Of a stretch of DNA of 64,000 nt, positions 25,517 through 34,590 are shown one piece after another. The stretch comes from Planctomycetota bacterium (GTDB lineage: Bacteria > Planctomycetota > Phycisphaerae > UBA1845). The position numbers and the translations under genes are program-made. Below the pieces are notes generated by a model. That model was not told where the DNA came from and did no database searches. It saw only the letters and a list, made by a program, of their open reading frames with translations. Where the stretch lies: contig JAKQDH010000100.1 in the NCBI GenBank assembly GCA_029558835.1, positions 1 through 64,000 of the forward strand. The letters are read 5' to 3'. Position 1 is the first letter of the stretch; the number at the start of each line of letters is the position of its first letter.

Positions 25517-27457
25517 GTGTGCGGGATTGCCGGCATCTGGGGGAACGCCAGCCGACCACGCCTCCAGGCCATGGCGGACGCTCTGCGCCATCGTGGCCCG
25601 GACGACGAGGGATTCTGGACCGGCGCGGGCGGTGAGCTGGGGTTGGCGCACCGTCGGCTGTCGATCATCGATCTGGCCGGCGGGCACCAGCCCCTGGCCA
25701 ACGAGGACGGGCGTGTGGTCGTCGTTCTCAACGGCGAGATCTACAACTACCGCGAGTTGCGTACGCAATTGCTGGCGCAAGGACACCGCTTCGCGACGCA
25801 GACCGACACCGAGGTGGTTGTTCACCTGTACGAGGAGTGTGGTACGGAACTGGTTCACCGGCTGCGCGGAATGTTCGCGTTCGCGCTATGGGACGAGCGT
25901 GAGCGGTGCCTGGTGCTGATGCGCGACCGCGTGGGCAAGAAGCCGCTGTACTACCAGGAAGCCGCCGGGGAGTTTCTGTTTGCCTCGGAGCTGAAGGCCC
26001 TGGCGGCAGCCCCATCGACGGCGCTGGACGTGGACGAGCAGGCACTGGCGGACTACCTGGCATGGGGACACGTGCATCCTCCGGCGACGATCTATCGGCA
26101 GGTGCGGGCCGTGTCGCCGGGGGAACTTCTGGTTGTCCGGGACCGCCGGCTGCACTCCCGGCAGAAGTACTGGCAGCTCCGCTTGTCGCCCAAGACGCCC
26201 ATCCGACCCGCGGAGGCGGTGGAGGAGGTGGATCAACTGCTCCGCGAGGCGGTCCGTCTGCGGCTGCGCGCGGACGTGCCGGTGGGGGTGTTTCTCTCGG
26301 GCGGGATCGACAGCGGGGTCATTACCGCGCTCGCGGCACGGGAACAGGGTTCCCGTTTGCTTACGGTGACGATCGGCTTCTCGGAGGAGGCGTTCGACGA
26401 AAGACCACTGGCCCGGCTGGTGGCGGAGCGCTACGAAACTGAGCACCATGAGGTGGTCATCCGGCCGGACGCCACGGTCGATCTGCCCAAGATCGCCCGG
26501 GCGTACGATCAGCCGTTCGCGGACTCCTCGGCCCTGCCGTCGTACTACGTGGCCCAGGCGGCACGCCAGTTCGTGAAGGTGGTCCTGAATGGCGACGGAG
26601 GCGATGAGCTGTTCGCCGGCTATCGGCGGTACGTGGCCGGACGGATCAGCCGCTGGGTAGGGTGGGCTGACCACGCGTTCGGGCGGGCCGGCTGGCGGTT
26701 GTTGGGTCGCTGCTTGCCTACTCCCCGCAGTCATCGTTCCGGATACGCGTTCGCGCATCGTCTCGTCCGCGGCCTGGGCGCCGACCCGGTCGAGCGTTAC
26801 CTGGCCTGGTCCGTCGACATGCTGTCGGAGGAGGACAAGCTCCGATTGTCCGGGCTGGAGGGGCAGACGGCGGCGGCGCCGGAGCCTGCCGCGAATCGGT
26901 GGTTGTTGCACACGGAGCCCAGTGGTCGGTTGGTGCGTCCTTACCTGGAGAGCCTGCGCGGCTGCGGCCCGGTTGACCGGATGCTCGGCACGGACTACCA
27001 GACCATTCTCCCGCACGCCCTGCTGGTGAAAATGGATATCGCCTGCATGGCGCACGGTCTGGAGGGGCGCTCCCCGCTGCTGGACCAGGTGCTAACCGAG
27101 CGGGTGGCCCGGTTCCCGGAGGCCGTCAAGCTCCCTGGGCTACGCACGAAGCCCATCCTGCGTGATCTAAGTCGGCGTTACCTGCCTGAGTCGGTGCAGG
27201 TCGCGCAGAAACGGGGGTTTGAGTTGCCGGTAGTGCGTTGGCTACGGGGGGAGTTGCGGTCCTTCACGGCCGATGTGGTGCTGGCGCGTCAGGGGTTGCT
27301 CGCGGAGCGCTTCGCGCGGCGGGAGCTGGAGCGCTTGCTGCGCAACGAGGAGGGGTTGGATATCTCCCGCTGGGCGCGCCGCACGTGGACGTTGATGATG
27401 TTGGGGCTTTGGGATGCCTGCGTCCACCGCGAGCGTGTCCCGGCCATGCCGGCCTGA
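25517..27457 (+). CDS. Asparagine synthetase-type glutamine amidotransferase
   Basis: 646 residues, intact AsnB architecture: catalytic Cys2 in MCGIAGI, RHRGPDDEG (25-33), LAHRRLSIIDL and NGEIYNY for glutamine binding, and the PP-loop SGGIDS (261-266) for ATP. GTG 25517 has GGGAGG (25504-25509) seven bases upstream. AsnB itself makes asparagine from aspartate, but homologues in polysaccharide loci, including those tied to exosortase systems, are common and some amidate sugar acids. In this position I favour a surface-polymer role, though ordinary asparagine synthesis cannot be excluded. It is the intact counterpart of the Cys-less gene at 19.2 kb. Confidence 0.88.
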   Translation: MCGIAGIWGNASRPRLQAMADALRHRGPDDEGFWTGAGGELGLAHRRLSIIDLAGGHQPLANEDGRVVVVLNGEIYNYRELRTQLLAQGHRFATQTDTEVVVHLYEECGTELVHRLRGMFAFALWDERERCLVLMRDRVGKKPLYYQEAAGEFLFASELKALAAAPSTALDVDEQALADYLAWGHVHPPATIYRQVRAVSPGELLVVRDRRLHSRQKYWQLRLSPKTPIRPAEAVEEVDQLLREAVRLRLRADVPVGVFLSGGIDSGVITALAAREQGSRLLTVTIGFSEEAFDERPLARLVAERYETEHHEVVIRPDATVDLPKIARAYDQPFADSSALPSYYVAQAARQFVKVVLNGDGGDELFAGYRRYVAGRISRWVGWADHAFGRAGWRLLGRCLPTPRSHRSGYAFAHRLVRGLGADPVERYLAWSVDMLSEEDKLRLSGLEGQTAAAPEPAANRWLLHTEPSGRLVRPYLESLRGCGPVDRMLGTDYQTILPHALLVKMDIACMAHGLEGRSPLLDQVLTERVARFPEAVKLPGLRTKPILRDLSRRYLPESVQVAQKRGFELPVVRWLRGELRSFTADVVLARQGLLAERFARRELERLLRNEEGLDISRWARRTWTLMMLGLWDACVHRERVPAMPA

Positions 27458-27510
27458 TTAGCCCTGAAGTGACCGACGCGTCGGCCGGTTGCCACCCAGA
27501 GGTCAGAAGC

Positions 27511-28686
27511 GTGAGACTGCTGGTAGCTCTTGCGGAACACTACGTGCGCGGCCCGGACGAGCACGTGTACACGGGGGGGCCCCACCGAGCAGGTTTCTTC
27601 GATCGCTACCTTGAGGTCTTCGAGGAGGTCCTGGTGGTGGCACGGGTGTACCGGGCGCCAGCGGTCGATCCCCTGTGGGCACGCGTCGACGGCCCGCGGG
27701 TGCGCGTGGCTGACCTGCCGGACCACACGGGTCCGTGGGAGTACCTGCGGACCCTGCCCCAGCTTCGGCGACGTTGCCGGCAGGCCGTTGCGGACACGGA
27801 CGCGTGTCTTCTGCGCACCGGCGGCGGGGGATTCCCGGAGCTGATTCGGCGGGAGGCTCTCCGGCGTGGCCGACCCTATGCCGTCGAGGTGGTGGCTGAT
27901 CCGTGGGACGCTCTGGGACCGGGCACGGTGCGGAGCGTGGTGCGTCCGCTGGCCAGGCGGATCTGCGTGCGGAGCCTGTGCGCCTCGTGTCGGCAGGCCG
28001 CCGGCGTTGCGTATGTGACCGCGGAAGCCCTCCAGCAGCGCTATCCGCCAGGCAGTCAGACTTACGCCACCTACTACTCGTCGGTTGAGATGCCCGCCGA
28101 GGCCTACGTGAGCGGGCCACGTGTCTACGCCCGCGCCGCGTGCCGCCTCGTGCACGTCGGGTCATTGCAGCATTTCTACAAGGCCCCCGATGTGCTGGTG
28201 CGGGCGGTGGCGTTGTGCACGCAGCGCGGACTGCCGGTGACGCTGAGGGTACTAGGCGACGGTCAGCGTCGGGCGGAAATCGAGGATCTGATCCGCACGC
28301 TGCAAGTGGAGCGGCAGGTGGTCTTGGTGGGCCACGTGGCCCGGTGCGAGCTGGTGCGGCGGGAACTGGACGAAGCCGACCTGTTTGTGTCGGTTTCGCG
28401 TCAGGAGGGGCTGCCCCGGGCGATGATCGAGGCAATGGGGCGGGCCTTGCCCTGCCTCGGATCTCCCCGCGGCGGAATCCCCGAGCTGCTGCCGCCGCAG
28501 GACTTGGTACCGCCCGGGGACGCCGCGGCCTTGGCGGACAGGCTCATCGAGGTCTTGGGTGACCCGGAGCGGCTGACGGAGGCGTCGGCACGCAATCTCG
28601 AAGTGGCGCGACGCTATCATGCGGAGGTGCTGCGCCAGCGCCGTCTGGAGTTCCTCCGGCATCTGCGCCGGGTCTCGGGGGGTTGA
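27511..28686 (+). CDS. Glycosyltransferase family 4, paralogue 1
   Basis: 391 residues. GT-B fold with donor-site region HVGSLQHFYKAPDVLVRAV and the E-x7-E motif EGLPRAMIE followed by LPCLGSPRGGIPELLP. It is clearly paralogous over its whole length to the gene at 31.98 kb (shared VRGPD-HVY near the N-terminus, DLPDxxGPWEYL, SLARP/SVVRPLAR, YYSS-E and the C-terminal motif). GTG 27511 has AGAGG (27498-27502) eight bases before it. A hairpin follows ten bases after the stop. Confidence 0.85.
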   Translation: MRLLVALAEHYVRGPDEHVYTGGPHRAGFFDRYLEVFEEVLVVARVYRAPAVDPLWARVDGPRVRVADLPDHTGPWEYLRTLPQLRRRCRQAVADTDACLLRTGGGGFPELIRREALRRGRPYAVEVVADPWDALGPGTVRSVVRPLARRICVRSLCASCRQAAGVAYVTAEALQQRYPPGSQTYATYYSSVEMPAEAYVSGPRVYARAACRLVHVGSLQHFYKAPDVLVRAVALCTQRGLPVTLRVLGDGQRRAEIEDLIRTLQVERQVVLVGHVARCELVRRELDEADLFVSVSRQEGLPRAMIEAMGRALPCLGSPRGGIPELLPPQDLVPPGDAAALADRLIEVLGDPERLTEASARNLEVARRYHAEVLRQRRLEFLRHLRRVSGG

Positions 28687-29314
28687 AAGGTGGCCGGGGA
28701 CGGCTGGGGCCGCTGCCAAGCCGTCCCCGCTGGTGGTATGGGAGGCGCACGCGACCGTCAACGTGCGCTGATGGGTGTTTCTCGACGTTGATGAACACCC
28801 CAACATCGCGGCTGACTCGCTGCATCGGCTGCGGGAGTCGGGCCTGCGGTCGTTGGCGGCCCTGCAGGCTTGGCCGAGCAGTCCTGCCGAACGCCAAGCG
28901 ACCGCGGCGGAGCTGCGCGACGAGTCCAGCCGGCGGGGCATCCCGTTTTGCCCACCCCCAGCCCCGGCGACGCCGATATACTGGCGTTGCCCCACGGGCA
29001 GGGAGCGGAAGGAGGAAGTGCCGGCGACCGCGGATCGAGCCGGCGTGGACATCGCGGGGTGGTCCTCGTCCGTGGGCCGCTCCTTGCCTCCCTCTGCGGT
29101 CGCGGTGTGGGTAATCAAGCGGGGCGCGCCGCCGGGCCGAGGAGGCGCACCGGCACGTTGTGACCGTGCCGATGTGTCCCAGGCTTTCGGCGCCTACGCT
29201 GGCGACGGCGGTGCAGCTCCTGGGTGCCGGGGGCGTGTGGTTCGGGAGCCGGAAGCAGGCGGAAGCGCCGGCGGGAATGCCGGGCAACCGCAGCGCCTGG
29301 AAGGAGACCAGATA
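28687..29314. other. 628-base gap with three stem-loops
   Basis: No gene recognised. The first ~115 bases hold three consecutive perfect hairpins (see separate entry). The remainder contains an open frame in phase with the acyltransferase downstream, but its product is Arg/Gly/Ala-rich and unlike any family, so I do not call it. The ribosome site AAGGAG for the next gene is at 29301-29306. Confidence 0.5.
28696..28800. other. Three consecutive stem-loops
   Basis: Hairpin 1: GGGGACGGCT (28696-28705) with AGCCGTCCCC (28719-28728). Hairpin 2: GCGCACG (28745-28751) with CGTGCGC (28762-28768). Hairpin 3: GGGTGTT (28773-28779) with AACACCC (28794-28800). All three stems are perfect. None is followed by a T-run, so a simple intrinsic terminator is not shown; an RNA stability or regulatory element is possible. 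Confidence 0.55.
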
Positions 29315-30238
29315 GTGCCGGTTCCCCAGGAGATTGAGTTCCCCGAGGTGCCCCTGAGGCGCTGCACCACGGAGGAATATTGCACCGCCCTGCATGAGCG
29401 CGGCGAGCTGCCGTTCTGGTGGTGGGGGCGGTATGGGTGGCGCGGCAGGAACTTCTCGCTGCCGTTTCGCGACCGGGCGGGGCACTGGTGGTATGAGGCC
29501 CTGCCGGGTTTCGCCTGGCCGGTGGAAATCCTGGAGCCGCTTCCTGCTGCTGAAGTCCGGGTACCGCTGGCCCGCAGCTACTGGGGCTATCAACACGCGG
29601 TGCCGGAGGGTGCCTCGGCCAACGGCAAGCTGGTGATCAACACGATTATGGATCTGGCGGCCTACGGGCCGTCTTCCATCAACGACAAGCGACGCAACGC
29701 GGTGCGCAAGGGGCTGCGGTCGTGTGACGTAGTTGCAGTCGAAGCCGTCGACGAGCGCTGGCTCGTCGGCGCCGCCGGCTGCTGGCGCGACCTCGTCCAG
29801 CGCAGCGGCTGGAACCGACCCCTGGATGCGGGCACCCTGCGGCGCCGCTGGGAGGACCTGTTCCGGTTGCCCGGTGCCACGACCATCATGGCCTTCGACA
29901 GGGAGTCCGGGCAGGTGGCTGGTTTCCTGATTACTAAGGTTTACGGGCGCACCGCCTACGTAGACACGCTCGCTTCTGCGTCCGAACTGCTGCACTGCAA
30001 TCCGAACGACGCGCTGGTGTACACGTTCGTCCGCAACGCGCAGCGGCTGCCTGGTGTGGCGCAGGTGCATTACGCCATCAAGTCGACGGCGCCGTCTTTG
30101 GAGAAGTTCAAGGTGTCACTGGGTTTCGAGGCGACCGCTCTGCCGGCGCGGGTGTGCACGCGCGTGCCGGGTGCCTTGGGGTTGCTGCGGCTGGTCAGGT
30201 TGTTGAAGTACAAGCAGCTCATGGGGCAGCTCCGATGA
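29315..30238 (+). CDS. FemAB/GNAT-like acyltransferase
   Basis: 307 residues. The central and C-terminal part has a GNAT-type acyl-CoA fold pattern (GVAQVHYAIKSTAPSLEKFKVSLGF), like the FemAB-related proteins found in exosortase-associated polysaccharide loci. It probably transfers an acyl or aminoacyl group in surface-polymer assembly; donor and acceptor are unknown. GTG 29315 is chosen because AAGGAG (29301-29306) lies eight bases upstream, giving a product beginning MPVPQEIEFPEV; the longer frame from 28775 lacks coding character. The next gene follows after 86 bases. Confidence 0.68.
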   Translation: MPVPQEIEFPEVPLRRCTTEEYCTALHERGELPFWWWGRYGWRGRNFSLPFRDRAGHWWYEALPGFAWPVEILEPLPAAEVRVPLARSYWGYQHAVPEGASANGKLVINTIMDLAAYGPSSINDKRRNAVRKGLRSCDVVAVEAVDERWLVGAAGCWRDLVQRSGWNRPLDAGTLRRRWEDLFRLPGATTIMAFDRESGQVAGFLITKVYGRTAYVDTLASASELLHCNPNDALVYTFVRNAQRLPGVAQVHYAIKSTAPSLEKFKVSLGFEATALPARVCTRVPGALGLLRLVRLLKYKQLMGQLR

Positions 30239-30324
30239 GGGGGGCGCGGCGGCAGGGAGGGGCCGCGCCCCGTCGGGGGGAGCGGCGGATCGAGGCAAGG
30301 TCCTGAGCGAGGCTACCGGAATCC

Positions 30325-31164
30325 ATGAGCCAACGGCCCGGCGCCATCCTCAATGCCCTCACCATCGACCTGGAGGACTGGGCCCAGAGTACGCTCGGGG
30401 CTCATCTGCCCATTACCGCGCGGGTGGTGCGCAACACGCAGCGGGTCTTGCACCTGCTGACCGCTCACGATGTCCACGCCACCTTCTTCGCGCTGGGCAA
30501 GGTCTGTGAGCGCTATCCGGAGCTGTTGCCCATGGTTGCCGAGGCCGGGCACGAGATCGGCACTCACGGCTACGGTCATGAGCTGCTCTATAGCATCACG
30601 CCCGCCCGTTTCCGGGAGGATCTCGAGCGCAGCATCGACCTCATCGTGCGGCAGATCGGACGCCGCCCTGTGAGCTACCGGGCCCCCGCGTTCTCGATTA
30701 CGCGTGATTCCCTGTGGGCGGGGCCGATTCTCGCGGAGCTGGGCATCCGCTACAGCTCCAGCATCTTTCCGATTGCCGGCGGGCGCTACGGCATTCCGGA
30801 CGCGCCGCGGTTTCCCCATCGCTGGCCGACCTGCGACCTGCTGGAGTTTCCCCTGACCACCGTGCGGCGTTTCGGGCGCAACTGGCCTGTCTGTGGGGGT
30901 GGGTATGTGCGCCTGCTGCCGTATGCGCTGGTGGCCGGCGCCATCCGGGAAGTCAACCGGCTGCGGCACCCCGCCGTGGTCTACCTGCATCCGTACGAGT
31001 TAGACGTGACCGAAGTGGCCGAATTGCGCAGACAAGGTTGGCCCATCAGCCGGGAACGGTACGTGCATCAGTCGCTTTTCCGGGGGCGCGTGCGCGGACG
31101 GCTGGCGCGCCTCATGACGGAGTTCCGGTTCGCCCCCTTGACGGAGGTGCTTGCTCATGAGTGA
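30325..31164 (+). CDS. Polysaccharide deacetylase (NodB fold)
   Basis: 279 residues. NodB motifs: the acidic LTIDLEDW (11-18), THGYGHE with the His pair (HxxxH) and YRAPAFSI. The C-terminal region with YLHPYELD fits the DUF3473 extension seen in deacetylases of exosortase-linked (XrtA) polysaccharide loci. It removes N-acetyl groups from hexosamine residues, leaving free amines. No signal peptide is seen, so it may act on lipid-linked precursors in the cytoplasm. It overlaps the next gene's start by eight bases. Confidence 0.88.
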   Translation: MSQRPGAILNALTIDLEDWAQSTLGAHLPITARVVRNTQRVLHLLTAHDVHATFFALGKVCERYPELLPMVAEAGHEIGTHGYGHELLYSITPARFREDLERSIDLIVRQIGRRPVSYRAPAFSITRDSLWAGPILAELGIRYSSSIFPIAGGRYGIPDAPRFPHRWPTCDLLEFPLTTVRRFGRNWPVCGGGYVRLLPYALVAGAIREVNRLRHPAVVYLHPYELDVTEVAELRRQGWPISRERYVHQSLFRGRVRGRLARLMTEFRFAPLTEVLAHE

Positions 31165-31825
31165 AATCGCCGACGTCCAGCGTTACTTCCGGGAACAGGC
31201 GGCCCAGTTCGACAGCATCTACGAGGGCAAGGGACCAGTGTTGCGCTGGCTCGACCGCAAGTTTCGGGCCAGCATCTTCGTCCGCTACGCGCTCACGTTC
31301 GAGCACGCGGGCGACGTGACTGGCAAGCGGGTTCTGGACATCGGCTGCGGCTCCGGGCGCTACTGCGTCGAGTTCGCCCAGCGCGGGGCGGCCGAGGTCG
31401 TCGGCGTCGACCTCTCGGACAACATGATCGCCCTGGCTCGGCGCGAGGCCGAGCGGCTCCAGGTTGCCGACCGCTGTCACTTCCTGGTCGATGACTTCAA
31501 CCACTACCGTCCGGACGAACCCTTCGACGTCGTGATCGCCATGGGTGTGTTTGACTACCTGCGCGAGCCGGAACCGTGGGTGGAGCGTATGGTCGGTGTT
31601 TGCCGTGGCCGGTGGATGGCGAGCTTCCCCAAGTGGGATCTGCTGCGGGCCCCCTTACGCCGCTGGCGCTACAGGCTACGCAACTGCCCCGTGTATTACT
31701 ACACTGACGAGCGTGTGGTACAGATCATGCGGGCGTGTCATTTGGCGCAGTACGTCATCAAGGACATTCCGGGGCGCGGGCAGGACTGGTTCGTCTGCGC
31801 GGAGGTGGGCAGGACGCCTGCCTGA
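31157..31825 (+). CDS. Class I SAM-dependent methyltransferase
   Basis: 222 residues. Motif I VLDIGCGSG (59-67), acidic VVGVDLSDNM at the end of strand 2, and FDVVIAMGVFDYL for motif IV region. Small O- or N-methyltransferase of the UbiG/BchM type; the likely target is a sugar of the repeat unit or a lipid carrier, by location. ATG 31157 has GGAGG (31143-31147) nine bases upstream and overlaps the deacetylase stop, so the two are probably co-translated. Confidence 0.85.
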   Translation: MSEIADVQRYFREQAAQFDSIYEGKGPVLRWLDRKFRASIFVRYALTFEHAGDVTGKRVLDIGCGSGRYCVEFAQRGAAEVVGVDLSDNMIALARREAERLQVADRCHFLVDDFNHYRPDEPFDVVIAMGVFDYLREPEPWVERMVGVCRGRWMASFPKWDLLRAPLRRWRYRLRNCPVYYYTDERVVQIMRACHLAQYVIKDIPGRGQDWFVCAEVGRTPA

Positions 31826-31980
31826 CGTCCGCCCGCCGTGCCGCCAAGCCGTCCGCGTGCCGGATGGCCCATCGCCGTTCGGAAAAGCTGGGTCGGGGCC
31901 CCCGGACACGCTCGGCGGCGCGCCGTGGCTGACGCCGGCGGAGGGGCCTGCCCCTCCGGTTGGCCGAATCAGGGTCGAGC

Positions 31981-33189
31981 ATGGGCAGCCTGCTGGCAAC
32001 CCACACGTCGCACTTCGTCCGCGGGCCGGATGGCCATGTCTATTCCCCCGAGACGCTGCTGGGCTACGCCTTCTGGACCCGCTACTTGGTGGTGTTCGAG
32101 GGGGTGAGCGTGGTCGCGCGTGTGGCGCGACGAGCAAGCGTTCCCGGTGACCTGCCCCGGGCCGACGGGCCGGGTGTGGAGTTTCTCGACCTGCCCGACT
32201 ACCTGGGTCCGTGGGAGTACTTGGCGCGGCGGGCGGGTCTGGGGGCCCGGGTGCGTGCGGCCGTCGGGCAGCATGACGCGTATTGCCTCCGCGTCCCCTG
32301 TGCCAACGCGACGCTCATCTGGCATGAATTGCGGCGGCGGGGCCTGCCGTTTGGCCTGGAAGTCGTGGGGGATCCGGCGGACTCGCTGGGTGCCGGCGCG
32401 GTGCGTTCGCTTGCCCGACCCCTGGCCCGTTGGTCGGCTGTGCGCGCCCTGCGGGCCCAGTGCCGGACCGCCTGTGCAACGGCCTACGTGACGAGGGAGA
32501 TGCTTCAGCGGCACTATCCCCCCGCGCCGGGTGCCTTTACCACGCACTACTCGTCGATCGAGTTGCCGCCCGAGGCGTTCGTGGTGGAGCCGCGGACGAA
32601 CCTGGGGGCTGGGCATCGGCTGGTCTACGTGGGCACCCTGGAGGTATTGTACAAGGCGCCTGACGTGCTCATCCGAGCGCTGGCGTTATGCCGACCACAC
32701 GAGGTGCGTTTGACGATCGTGGGTGAAGGTCGGGAGCGAGCGGGGCTCGAAGCATTGGCACGCGACGTAGGCGTGCGCGACCGCATCACCTTCGCGGGTC
32801 GGCTGCCGGCGGGGGCCGCGGTCCGCGAGGTGCTGGATACTGCGGACCTCTTCGTGCTGCCGTCGCGGCAGGAGGGCCTGCCCCGGGCGATGATCGAGGC
32901 GATGGCCCGCGGCCTGCCCTGTCTCGGCTCGACGGTAGGGGGCATTCCCGAGTTGTTGCCGGCAGAGGACATGGTGCGGCCGGGCGACGCCAAGGTGCTG
33001 GCGGCGAAGATTACGGAAATGCTTGCGGACAATGACCGGCTGTGCGCCTGCGCGCGGCGCAACTTGGCCTTGGCGCAAGAGTACGTGCAGGAGGCGCTGG
33101 CCCAGCGACGCCGCGTGTTCTACCAGGCACTGGATCAGGCGTCCGCCAGGTGTGGGGCGGCGCGGGCTGCGCAGGGAGACCGGGGTTGA
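31981..33189 (+). CDS. Glycosyltransferase family 4, paralogue 2
   Basis: 402 residues, the close paralogue of the gene at 27.5 kb. Donor-site region VYVGTLEVLYKAPDVLIRAL, E-x7-E motif EGLPRAMIE and LPCLGSTVGGIPELLP. The conserved N-terminal VRGPDGHVYS is also shared. ATG 31981 is chosen; TTG 31960 would add seven residues. Its stop overlaps the TTG of the next GT4 gene. The two paralogues enclose the acyltransferase, deacetylase and methyltransferase, consistent with duplication within the locus. Confidence 0.85.
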   Translation: MGSLLATHTSHFVRGPDGHVYSPETLLGYAFWTRYLVVFEGVSVVARVARRASVPGDLPRADGPGVEFLDLPDYLGPWEYLARRAGLGARVRAAVGQHDAYCLRVPCANATLIWHELRRRGLPFGLEVVGDPADSLGAGAVRSLARPLARWSAVRALRAQCRTACATAYVTREMLQRHYPPAPGAFTTHYSSIELPPEAFVVEPRTNLGAGHRLVYVGTLEVLYKAPDVLIRALALCRPHEVRLTIVGEGRERAGLEALARDVGVRDRITFAGRLPAGAAVREVLDTADLFVLPSRQEGLPRAMIEAMARGLPCLGSTVGGIPELLPAEDMVRPGDAKVLAAKITEMLADNDRLCACARRNLALAQEYVQEALAQRRRVFYQALDQASARCGAARAAQGDRG

Positions 33190-34352
33190 AACCTGGCGTC
33201 AGAATCGCCTTCGTCAGTGCGCAGGCCTCGACGCTGCGGGCGTTCTACCTGCCGCTGCTCCGCGCGTTGAACGCGGCCGGGGCGGAGGTCATCGTCGTGG
33301 CCAACGGCGATGCGGATCTCGATGCGTTAGAGCGCGCAAGTCTGGCCCGCGTCTACGCCGTGCCGCTGTTGCGGCGCATCTCGCCGGTGCTGGACGCCCG
33401 ATCGCTGCGGCGGGTGGTGCGGCTCTTTCGCGCTGAGCGACCGGATATCGTGCACAGCCACATGGCGAAGGGGGGGCTGGTGGGCATGTCGGCCGCCCGG
33501 CTCGCGGGCGTCCGGCACCGGCTGCACACCCTGCATGGTCTGCCGCTGGAGACCGCCCGGGGGCTGACCCGTCACCTGCTCGGGTCTGCTGAGCGTCTGA
33601 CTTTCCGCCTGGCGCAGCGGGTCTGCGTGGTCAGCGAGAGCCTGCGTCGGCGGGCGGTGGAGTTGCGTCTGTGTTCTGCGGACAAGACGCTGGTTCTCGG
33701 GGCCGGGACCGCGTGCGGGCTGTCGCTGGAGCGGTTCACGCCGACGGCGGACGTGCGGGAGCGTGGTCGGCGCAAACGTCGCGAGTTCGACATCCCTGTG
33801 GACTCCCTGGTAGTGGGTTTCGTGGGCCGGCTCGTGTATGACAAGGGCATCCACCTGCTGGTGAAGGCGTTTGTCGAGTTGGCGAACCGACGGAACGATC
33901 TTCACCTGCTGCTGCTGGGCGATCATGAATCGTACCGCGGTGCAGTGCCCGCCGACGCGGTCGAGACGATTCGGCGTCATCCGCGCATCCGGCATGCCCC
34001 TTTTGACTGGGACCCGGTGCCGTACTACGCGGCCATGGACGTCGTGGTCCTGCCGACGTACCGTGAAGGGTGGGGGTACACCTTGTTGGAGGCGGCGGCG
34101 ATGGGTCTGCCCGTGGTGGCCACGCGGACGACCGGCTGCGTCGATGCGGTGCGGGACGGCGAGACAGGGCTGCTCGTCGACGTTGGCGACGTGGCCGGGT
34201 TGATTCGCTCGCTCGAACAACTGCTGCGCGATGCCGACCTGCGGCAGCGGCTGGGTCGGGCCGGGCGGCAGCGCGTGGAAGCCGAGTTCACGGATCAGCG
34301 TCTGGTCGCTGAACATCTCAGACTGTACGAGGAGCTATCGGGACTGGTTTGA
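33186..34352 (+). CDS. Glycosyltransferase family 4
   Basis: 388 residues. N-terminal acceptor domain with FVSAQASTLRAFYLPLLRAL and HSHMAKGGLVGMSAARLAG, C-terminal donor domain with GFVGRLVYDKGIHLLVKAF and E-x7-E motif EGWGYTLLE followed by GLPVVATRTTGC. This set is typical of GT4 enzymes acting early in lipid-linked oligosaccharide assembly. TTG 33186 has AGGGAG (33173-33178) seven bases upstream and overlaps the previous stop (TTGA). Confidence 0.87.
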   Translation: MKPGVRIAFVSAQASTLRAFYLPLLRALNAAGAEVIVVANGDADLDALERASLARVYAVPLLRRISPVLDARSLRRVVRLFRAERPDIVHSHMAKGGLVGMSAARLAGVRHRLHTLHGLPLETARGLTRHLLGSAERLTFRLAQRVCVVSESLRRRAVELRLCSADKTLVLGAGTACGLSLERFTPTADVRERGRRKRREFDIPVDSLVVGFVGRLVYDKGIHLLVKAFVELANRRNDLHLLLLGDHESYRGAVPADAVETIRRHPRIRHAPFDWDPVPYYAAMDVVVLPTYREGWGYTLLEAAAMGLPVVATRTTGCVDAVRDGETGLLVDVGDVAGLIRSLEQLLRDADLRQRLGRAGRQRVEAEFTDQRLVAEHLRLYEELSGLV

Positions 34353-34393
34353 CGTGTGGGTGACAGAAGCGGCGGGCGCAGCGGCCAGGAAAG

Positions 34394-34474
34394 GTAGCGT
34401 CGGCCCCCCGTGGCCGACGTGATACGCCGCGACGTTTCCGCCGCCTGCGTCGCCTGCCGGGGGGGCGACGCTAC
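34394..34474. repeat. 81-bp inverted-repeat element
   Basis: GTAGCGTCGGCCCCCC (34394-34409) and GGGGGGGCGACGCTAC (34459-34474) are inverted copies with one mismatch. A smaller palindrome GTCGGCC/GGCCGAC lies inside (34399-34418). The element occupies the gap between the GT4 and DUF2723 genes and looks like a small non-coding mobile repeat. Confidence 0.7.
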
Positions 34475-34590
34475 GAACGCACCGATCCTGCCCCGCCCAG
34501 CAACCCGCCTCGTCTGTCACGGACTCAGGTTCGACCGGCGCCACGGGCAAGGCTTGACCGCCGGCCCGATCTCGACGGAGAATCACCAGG

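Noticed and set aside
25517-31164. Calling the locus an exosortase (XrtA/PEP-CTERM) polysaccharide locus outright
   Set aside because: The amidotransferase, FemAB-like protein and deacetylase fit such loci and two PEP-CTERM proteins are in the window, but no exosortase or the usual chain-length and export genes are present.
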